Source: Lineus longissimus (lineage: Eukaryota > Nemertea > Pilidiophora > Heteronemertea > Lineidae). Taken from it: 64,000 bases of DNA. The number at the start of each line of letters is the position of its first letter. Position 1 is the stretch's first letter. Below are positions 57,166-64,000 of the stretch, one piece after another. The notes below the pieces were generated by a model. That model did no database searches. It worked only from the letters and a program-made list of their open reading frames with translations, and was not told the origin of the DNA. The stretch is taken from NCBI RefSeq assembly GCF_910592395.1, contig NC_088309.1:11474501-11538500 (forward strand), read 5' to 3'. The translations under genes were made by a program, and so were the position numbers.

Positions 57166-58227
57166 TCAAAAAATATCGCACATGGTATCGTACACACGAG
57201 CGCCGAAAAAAGATGATTGTATCTTTTTTTTTGGCCATGCAATCAATTGTTTTGTCCTATCTACGAATAAATGGTACTGGCCAGGTATATTACAAACCGA
57301 AGTGCGAACAACATTCGAAATGTTTGTCTTGTTGTTCACCTTTATGGCTAAATGGCGTGAATTTCCGAATAAGTACACTTCCTGGGTTGTTAAGGATTTG
57401 ACGCGGACTGCGAACAATTTGGCACTGAGTAAAGAGATTTCGGTTACAGAAGAAAACTTTCCAATGATGTGGGTTGTTTTCTCCCTAAGATTGGTGTCCC
57501 ACGAGAAGGTTACGAGAACCGTCTGCGCCCGCTGCTGAGGATGCCGTTCTAAGATGAGGAAATTGCCCTTCAGGTCCCATTCGAATTTCAAATATCCTAC
57601 GGCAAAAGAGCGGTCAAAACGTCGATTATTAGGAAATAATTGATAATACAGTGATGAGTGCGTTAACTTTCTGATGAATGACAACGCTAAACGCCAACCA
57701 GCAGACTTGATTTCGTACAAGAAATAGTGGAAAACATTTTCCACTCTCCGAGGAGACTCTTCTTGCAATATTCTTGTCGACATTGTTTTGCAGACTACGA
57801 CAACATATCCTTTATAAGCGAATATTCTCAAGCGAAATGATCTGTTCTTGAAATTCTCCCTTTGACTTATATCGTCATAGGGGAGAGTTAATTCTCTCTT
57901 ATTCTGACCCAGGTAATCAATCAGGTAGGCTTTCAGTTTAGAAAGTCTAGTTCTGTGATCATCTTTTGATATAGCGCATGTACACACTATTTCCTGATCC
58001 TGTTCACCCACTATGCGCCACAAATCCTTGACAAGATACCTACTTTCTAATATATATCGTAAAGCATCAGCACTAAAGCGATAGATGTATATGTTATTAG
58101 CTAATAAAGAGGAAAATACCGGTGTAGACAGCACTACAGCATCCAAACCAGTGTGGTAAAAATACTGATGATGTGAACCGAGAGGATGCTGTCCTTTGTC
58201 ATAAATGTTTCTGAAGAGGTAGTCCTT
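57166..58227 (-). CDS. Uncharacterised protein exon B (353 codons), paralogue of exon A
   Basis: The open frame runs from 58227 to TGA at 57166 and is preceded by a pyrimidine-rich stretch ending in ttattcag, a good 3' splice site. As in exon A, the exon would start in phase 0. The first in-frame Met is well inside the exon, so the true start is probably in an upstream exon I could not find. Anchors shared with exon A: G-x-x-P then YH....AVV near the N-terminus, RELTLPYD, LALSFIRKL and QLIAWPK near the C-terminus. Elsewhere the two are strongly diverged, so the duplication is old. Both frames remain open, which argues that they are under selection. The pair could be tandem genes or alternative last exons of one gene. 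Function unknown. Confidence 0.65.
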   Translation of the reverse strand, partial: KDYLFRNIYDKGQHPLGSHHQYFYHTGLDAVVLSTPVFSSLLANNIYIYRFSADALRYILESRYLVKDLWRIVGEQDQEIVCTCAISKDDHRTRLSKLKAYLIDYLGQNKRELTLPYDDISQRENFKNRSFRLRIFAYKGYVVVVCKTMSTRILQEESPRRVENVFHYFLYEIKSAGWRLALSFIRKLTHSSLYYQLFPNNRRFDRSFAVGYLKFEWDLKGNFLILERHPQQRAQTVLVTFSWDTNLREKTTHIIGKFSSVTEISLLSAKLFAVRVKSLTTQEVYLFGNSRHLAIKVNNKTNISNVVRTSVCNIPGQYHLFVDRTKQLIAWPKKKIQSSFFGARVYDTMCDIF

Positions 58228-58577
58228 CTGAATAAGACATGTCGATTGAGGGAGAAGGAGAGATCAGTAGTATAGCTAAAAGTAAAGTTGCATTAGTACC
58301 TCGATTCCTTGACATTTAGGTCCCCTTCATTTTTAAGAACCGGTTATGTATGGCAAGTGCGTAATGGAGACTGTCTCAGTTATGAAGCGAGCTTCATACT
58401 AAAAGAAAACGCATTTTTCTTTCATCCATTAAGTCAGTGGGCACCATATTTTCCTTGAATGTAATTTTCAACTTCCAACTTCGCATAATATTTAATGGGA
58501 TTTTCAGTTTCCATGACGGCCATACTTAGTGAATCATATTACCATCCAGGACATTGGACAACAGACTTAGTGAGCCT

Positions 58578-58915
58578 CATTTCCATTCAATTCATTTGGC
58601 ATCATATTTAATGAATGTCATTTCCATTCATGACATACGACACCATACTAAAAGAATCTCGTTTCCATCCAAGCCATTTTGGCACCATACTTAATGAATC
58701 TCATTTCCATCCATGACAATTGTCACCATACTTCATAAAACTCGTTTCTGTCCATCACATTTGGCACCATTTGTACTGAATGTAATTTCCAATCATGACA
58801 TACGGCAACAGACTTCATGAACTTCGTCTTCATCCATGACATTTGGCACCATACTTCATGAACCTCATTGTCCATTTAGATGACACGTGGCACCATATCT
58901 GATGGACATCATTTT
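58578..58915. repeat. Minisatellite, ~41-bp unit, about eight copies
   Basis: The unit has the form catttccatccatgac, then atttggcaccatac, then ttaatgaatct. Copies are 41-44 bp long with moderate divergence. Weaker copies extend left to about 58430. Confidence 0.85.
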
Positions 58916-58965
58916 CGTTGTAAATGACCCTGTGTGCCAAACATTTTAATCCATGAATTCTAATG

Positions 58966-59107
58966 GTGCCAAGAATCATGGATATCGAAAGGTTATCAAG
59001 TATTGAACCACCGAAAGGTCATCAAGAATGGAACCACCGAAAGGTCATCATTGATATCAATGTGGCGCCATAACTAATGACGTTTCGATATCCATAATTC
59101 TTGGCAC
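58966..59107. repeat. 25-bp inverted repeat enclosing a 27-bp tandem repeat
   Basis: gtgccaagaatcatggatat at 58966 and its near-complement at 59083-59107 face each other. Between them the phrase ccgaaaggtcatcaag occurs three times with a period of about 27 bp. It may be the remnant of a small fold-back element. Confidence 0.7.
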
Positions 59108-59949
59108 AGTTTTTCATTGCTGCAACCATCTTTTTTTCTTCGAATAAATCCACATCGGTAACCAAAAGCTACCAAATTTTGCTATGGTATTCCTTTGATA
59201 TTATGTCAGCTTTATAGATCAATGACACCTACACGAATCGAAACCGCACTACATATAGATATCTTACATGTGAGTATTATAGCCCGACAGCTACAAAACC
59301 TGAACAGACTTTAGCGGAGCCATAAAACACAAGCCATAAGACCTGCTAGATGTAACCTTAAGTAGACATGGACATGCGGGTGATGTTGTTACAGATAAGC
59401 GGCTCGCAGAAAAATAAAATCTCCAGATTGAAATCTAAGTAAAAAATCATAAAAGCCAGCCAGCTGTGTTCGCGTTGTACAGGGACAGGTTTGCGCCTCG
59501 TTCGTGTCTGTGTTCAAGGTGAACAACGACGACCACAGATACGATCGAGTTCACCACCGTTTCAAGCAACGACTGGGAGTTTTTACTTTTTCATTTTTTA
59601 TCCATGACATTTCAAAGGTCCCAACACTACAAAGCAGACTGAAGCAATATTCCTCCATTGATGTGACCGTTTGAAGAAGCGCACCGTGTCTGCCTTGGTG
59701 ACTCTCCTAATACACAGTACCGGTGCTGCCATTTGGTCATATATTGATTTTGAACATTGTTTTGCACGAAACCTACAGTAAAACCACATTATGCTCTGCA
59801 GCGTAGAATTCGTCGCACCGAACTTAATACCGAGTTAAAAGCAGACTTCGTTATTTAGCTCTACGCCTGACCTCCTGCTGTACATGCAATGCAAGCGTTG
59901 TGCATAGGATAAACGCTCTGTTATGAGTGGAAGGTTCTTGACCACACCT

Positions 59950-60650
59950 ATCACTCGTAGGAGGCTTTTCCAACTTATTAACAGTTTCTCTCGCTTTATT
60001 CTGATTCTCGGACATTTCTCGGACATTGTCCTGACTTTGTCCAAAACGTCGGATTTCCAGAAAACCTGTGAAAAATACTAGGGCTTCCCAAATTAGGCCA
60101 ATAAAGATCAAAGGCCTTAGTTGACTAGGGTTAATGAGGTGTGATGCAAACACCCAGAGTGATTATTGTCAGACATGAATGCATCTGGGTTAGACTTTCA
60201 GCCCTAATGTATGCGCCTAACTTGATAAAGCATAAGATTAATAAACAAAACCTCAGATGAATTCTAGAAATATTTGATATACTGAACTGTATAATTCACA
60301 AAATAAGATCAATTTTTATTTACATAAAACTAAGTGTTTTCTTTCATACCATTTATAGAATTAGGCCTATTTTTGTAAACGTCTCCCCTGCTTGAACATG
60401 GAGAGGGCCAACCAAGATGCACTCATTTTTGACATTCAAAGGGTCCAAGTTAAGGTGCTAATTAGTATTGACACTAAGGGTCAGAGGCGCTTGGTCTGTA
60501 ATGGCAGATTTTGGGATGCCCTAGTCATGTTCACCGGATTTCTGGAAATCCGACCTTTTGGACAAAGTCGGAGAAAAGTCGGGCTATGTCGGAGAAGTGT
60601 CAGAGAAATCAGGATAAAGTTAGAGAAACCAATGCCTCCTACTAGTGTAT
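59950..60650. repeat. Imperfect inverted pair, ~150-bp arms
   Basis: The complement of about 59950-60100 matches 60505-60650. Both contain tttctggaaatccgac, ttttggacaaagtc and gcctcctac. The arms are about 80 percent alike by eye, with a ~400-bp spacer. No ends or target duplication are clear. Confidence 0.6.
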
Positions 60651-61777
60651 AGCTAGCTAGCTACCAACAAATACCTGAATACCATAGAACAGCAATACAA
60701 CATTAAGTTCAGTAAATAATCTGAGTTGTCGATGGTGGACCTTCGTGTTTCCAGGCAGATTTTTTCTGTCGTTTGTCTGCTACATTACAGCTGTCGAAAT
60801 TGAAAGAGTAACAGCTAACTTCCAGTATCTTAATTCAAATTAGCCAACTGAAGACAGCATTGTTTAAGGGTTTCTACAAAATCTTCGGCCACTGACGACT
60901 CGATTTCATCACTGCTCAATCTAATGGCTTTGAACTTCACTACTTCAGGATTGATGTTATCGAATTGTATAAAATAAACACCTGCTCAAGTACGTTACAT
61001 CCTTAAAAAAGCAGACTCATTCCAGCTTCGTGAGACTGAAGGTAGTAGTCGGATATATCCACTATACTGTATATTTACCTGCTTTTCCCAATATTGGCGT
61101 CTTGGTATTGCCGCGGTAGCGTCCACGTGGCTGGGTGTTTGGTCGGGACTATGGTAGCTTAGTTGACATGACAATTCCAGTATATCTCGACAGGAAAACA
61201 TGCTACAATATTTCATACTGGTGCAATACACACCGCAACCAAGTGTGGACGTTACCAGCACAGTTCCAAACTGGAGATTCCGGAGATTTTTGCCGTTCGA
61301 CAGCGGTTTGAAGATTGCGAACGATGATACATCAGTTGATGTCATGATTCCGATGAGGCCGCCAATAATAGCCGCTGGGGAGATTTAAAGATTTGGGTAT
61401 GAATGTCAATTTGAACGTCGACCCTTCGGCGCAGTGATAGCAGTGTGATGAGGCCGTCCTACTGTCACTGCTTGAATTTGAATACGCTGATATAGCTCTT
61501 CCACGTAACTACTAACTGGACTTTTTTAGCTTTTTCTATTTTAAAAAATTCCAAAAACAATGTTGTCATCTTTGTTGGGAAAAAATGCTACAAGATGTTC
61601 ATTGGTGTTTTTATACGCAACAATTTTGCAGCTTGTGGAAAATGGCCGTGTGATTTGGTTCCTTCCTATTCATTAGACAATGATTTATTAAAAGCGATAG
61701 AACCGTCGATCCGAGGGAAAGCCATCCATTTCCATCACCATAAGCAGTACACTACTTAATAGCAAAATCACCAAACC

Positions 61778-61850
61778 AGTCCATGCCCTGGCCATGCCCT
61801 GGCCATCCAGCGAGAGAATGAATAGTGACGTCAGTTATCGCCCGGGGTGT
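61778..61850 (+). repeat. Detached copy of the Harbinger 5' segment
   Basis: ggccatccagcgagagaatg and the following aatagtgacgtca (61801-61833) are identical to 62652-62684 next to the transposase remnant. The flanking gttatcgc...gggtgt also matches, with a small deletion. A tandem ccatgccctgg precedes it. Confidence 0.75.
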
Positions 61851-62248
61851 CACCACACCTCAAGCGATATCTCTCTTTCCTCATAACTTTCTGAGTACTG
61901 GGGGAAATATTCCTGCAAACGCCTTGAATCATCAAGAAATCATGCCCCATTCACAACCTTTCATCCTGTCCCTCCTCCCAATACTTAGAATTCCGAAGCG
62001 GAAGAAGTAAATTTAACGCGTTCTTGATTTTGACATTCCCTTAATACCTCAATCTACACATTTTACATATTCCGAACTTTCCATAGAAATATTCAACCGA
62101 AATATACCTCCCAAATACTCAATTGTCATATTTAACGCTATTCAGTTAGCGACGAGGTTTTAACTGATCCATATGTATTTTCAGAAACGAGAACAATGAT
62201 GCCCAGTCAAGCACAAAATTATTAGTTTAACCAACTAAGTACATGCAA

Positions 62249-62486
62249 TATGCCTAATGACTCGCACAAGCATGTGCCCCTATGCCTAGCCAGCGGCTCA
62301 CATAGGCTGCCATTTTGAAAAGATGTGCCTAGTCCCAATGAGTCACACAAGCTAGAATGCCCATATGCCCAGCAAGCGGCTTGCATAGGCTGCCAAACAG
62401 ATCATCATGTGCCTAGCCCTTATGACTCGCAAAAGCATATGCCCCAATGCAAGCCAGCGGCTCGCATTGGCTGCCAAACTGAATAA
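62249..62486. repeat. Three-copy tandem repeat, ~84-bp unit
   Basis: tgtgcctag units restart at 62324 and 62408, with an earlier copy from about 62249. Each includes tgactcgcacaagc, agccagcggct and cataggctgcca. Confidence 0.85.
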
Positions 62487-62646
62487 ACTCTCCACAGGTA
62501 ACAAAAGGTAACAAAATGTAACAAAATGTAGGCACGCAATAACTGCACATGAATACCTTACCAAGGAAAGAACAACCAACAGGAAAACCGGAGAAATACG
62601 ACGGAAAAAAGACCGAAAGGCAGGAGCAAAAATCAAACCGTATGGC

Positions 62647-63269
62647 CATGCGGCCATCCAGCGAGAGAATGAATAGTGACGTCAATCGTCACGAGAGTTA
62701 TCGCTTAGGGTGTTCGCCTATTCGAATTAATCACCTGACAAAATACAGTCGTGATAGAAAATTCACTCGTCGATACCGTGTTTCGAAGGATACGTTTCGT
62801 TGGCTTGTGGATCTTTTAACACCTGACTTGTTGTCTGCTACAGACAGGAATCAGGCTCTCACTCCGTTGGAGCAGTTGCCGGTTAGTAACGTTGCGATTT
62901 TATGCAAGGGCGTCATTTCAACTTGACATCGGCGACATGTTTGGCGTTTCCCAAGCGACGGCATGCCGTGTCATTCATCGTGTTTCTGCTGCAATTTGCG
63001 CACAGAAGAGGCTATTCATTTATTTTCCGGAAACAGATCAAGAAAGGCAGAATGCTGCTGAAGGCTTCTATGATATTGCGCAATTCCCCGGAGTAGTAGG
63101 TGGCATAGATGGTTCTCACATTGCTTTTGTGAATCCTGGTGGAAACCGCGCTCTTCTCTTCCACGTGGAAAACGGGTGCGTCAAGTCGTCTGAACAGCCG
63201 CTCTTCGCAGTGGAATTTATTGCTTTTTCTCAGGGTTTTGTATACGAGGTAGGAGTATCAAAAACATGA
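62647..63269 (+). pseudogene. PIF/Harbinger (HARBI1-like) transposase fragment, frameshifted
   Basis: The protein reads in one frame to about 62880, with RDRKFTRRYRVSKDTFRWLVD, the N-terminal helical region of HARBI1-like transposases. A +1 shift follows between about 62880 and 62892. The second frame gives LRFYARASFQLDIGDMFGVS and QATACRVIHRVS, a helix-turn-helix-like segment, then VVGGIDGSHIAF with the first catalytic Asp of the DDE triad (codon near 63105). Homology fades soon after, by about residue 100 of this second frame. The remaining two catalytic acids are not recognisable. A MITE starts nine bases beyond the stop. The fragment is inactive. Family assignment is firm, subfamily unknown. 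Confidence 0.85.
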
Positions 63270-63277
63270 CTCTCATA

Positions 63278-63764
63278 CGGAAGCCCATAAGGGACATTTT
63301 GAATAAAAATGCAATTTTTAAAACTTTTTTGTTTCTTTTTGTTAATATTTTAGGGGTTTCCACCGCGGTGGAAACTCACGTGGTCACCAGCCTCGACTTC
63401 GCTGTGTACTTCGATGCTTTAAACATCGCAGTGCCTGCCTTCAAACATGGCCAGACGATTGATATACATGTAGCATTATACATGTACATGACATTGACAT
63501 GCATGTGTACTTCGATGCTTTAAACATGCTTTTGGCGGCCGAAAAGTATTCCTTTCCATGACAGTTCATGCAATACTTACCTCATCAACTGTCTTCATTT
63601 TTTAGTGTCGTCAAAACAAGACCACGTGAATTTTCACCTCGGTGGAAAGGTTTCCACCCTGGTTTTGACCTCTAAAATATTAACAAAACTAAACAAAAAA
63701 GTTAAAAACCTCTGAAGAAAATACAAATTGCATTTTTGTTCAAAATGTCCCTAATGGGCTTCCG
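63278..63764. mobile_element. 487-bp TA-flanked MITE next to the Harbinger fragment
   Basis: The ends CGGAAGCCC...GGGCTTCCG are bordered by TA (63276-63277 and 63765-63766). The arms match over more than 100 bp: gggacattttga, aaaaatgcaattt, gttaatatttta, then a gtttccacc segment and cacgtggtc. Inside, tgtacttcgatgctttaaac occurs twice (about 63404 and 63507). No coding capacity. Confidence 0.75.
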
Positions 63765-63766
63765 TA

Positions 63767-64000
63767 CTTTCAGGATGCAGATTCCTTTGCTTGGCCAACC
63801 GTTAGATCTGTCAGCACCAGTTGGCATCAGATCATGGCCGATTTGGCATGTCCGGTGGAAACCAATGCTTTCAGGTCGCTGTTTGCAACTGATGCGCCTG
63901 TTGATAACGATATTTTTAACATAAACAAAACGCATTCACAGGTTCTTCTTGACTTTTGCTTTCAAAAGAACAACTTAACATGGCCTATTGTTATTGTTGG
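63767..64000 (+). other. Possible continuation of Harbinger host sequence, unrecognised
   Basis: The sequence right of the MITE begins with a tttcag-like acceptor word and is partly open on the plus strand (to about 63924). I could not match it to the C-terminal half of a HARBI1-like transposase. It runs off the right edge. Confidence 0.3.

Larger units (their letters stand above)
58228..62640. other. No gene recognised; repeats
   Basis: It contains the 41-bp minisatellite, the 58966-59107 inverted repeat, the 59950-60650 inverted pair, a Harbinger-related fragment at 61778-61850 and the 84-bp tandem repeat. Upstream exons of the exon A/B pair would be expected on the minus strand here, but I could not identify them. 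Confidence 0.55.

Noticed and set aside
58578-58915. CRISPR array
   Set aside because: The units are contiguous diverged tandem copies without unique spacers, and the rest of the window is clearly animal DNA.
62352-62685. Two overlapping minus-strand frames with hydrophobic stretches
   Set aside because: They lie over the 84-bp tandem repeat and antisense to the Harbinger 5' region, so they are repeat and antisense translations.

Overview
The window is animal nuclear DNA. It is moderately AT-rich and intron-rich, and it is crowded with decayed mobile elements. The one gene I recognise with certainty is an Islet-type LIM-homeodomain gene on the minus strand. Its four visible exons are spread over about 26.5 kb. 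A tRNA-derived SINE, a LINE, a PIF/Harbinger remnant, many TIR elements and a strongly over-used palindrome TACATGTA suggest a marine invertebrate, perhaps a non-vertebrate deuterostome or a lophotrochozoan. I cannot name the species from sequence alone.

Layout. Positions 1-680 are a degenerate 46-bp minisatellite. Positions 681-13448 hold no gene I can support and are read as Islet intron 4 or its 3' side. The Islet exons on the minus strand are 39919-39940 (start codon), 36344-36533 (LIM1), 25142-25419 (LIM2) and 13449-13735 (homeodomain). They join in frame through GT-AG introns to give 259 residues; the C-terminal exons were not found. Intron 3 holds a candidate small coding segment with an octamer and a TATA-like box (21636-22165). 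Intron 2 holds a cluster of transcription-factor motifs (28650-28945) and a 4.5-kb TIR element with a 6-bp target duplication (30014-34519), into which a LINE with an unbroken reverse-transcriptase frame has inserted. A 236-bp TA-flanked MITE follows at 35318-35553. A CCAAT/GC/TATA-like promoter lies upstream of the Islet start codon near 40.1 kb.

Positions 40.8-55.9 kb are intergenic and repeat-rich. The main object is a 3.7-kb element (45551-49280) with nearly identical 429-bp inverted arms. It encodes a large broken protein that carries a FEN1/XPG-like 5'-nuclease core and a Cys-rich CXC-like tail. No DDE or other classical transposase is recognisable in it. This is the most unusual object in the window.

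Positions 55937-58227 hold two head-to-tail paralogous coding exons of 354 and 353 codons, of unknown function, on the minus strand. Each starts in phase 0 after a plausible 3' splice site. From 58.5 kb to the end the sequence is again repeats: a 41-bp minisatellite, inverted repeats, an 84-bp tandem repeat, and a broken PIF/Harbinger transposase near a 487-bp TA-flanked MITE.

Apart from Islet and the 55.9-58.2 kb pair, nearly every open frame of 60-160 codons here looks like chance. All functional statements rest on reading motifs by eye. No database search was run.
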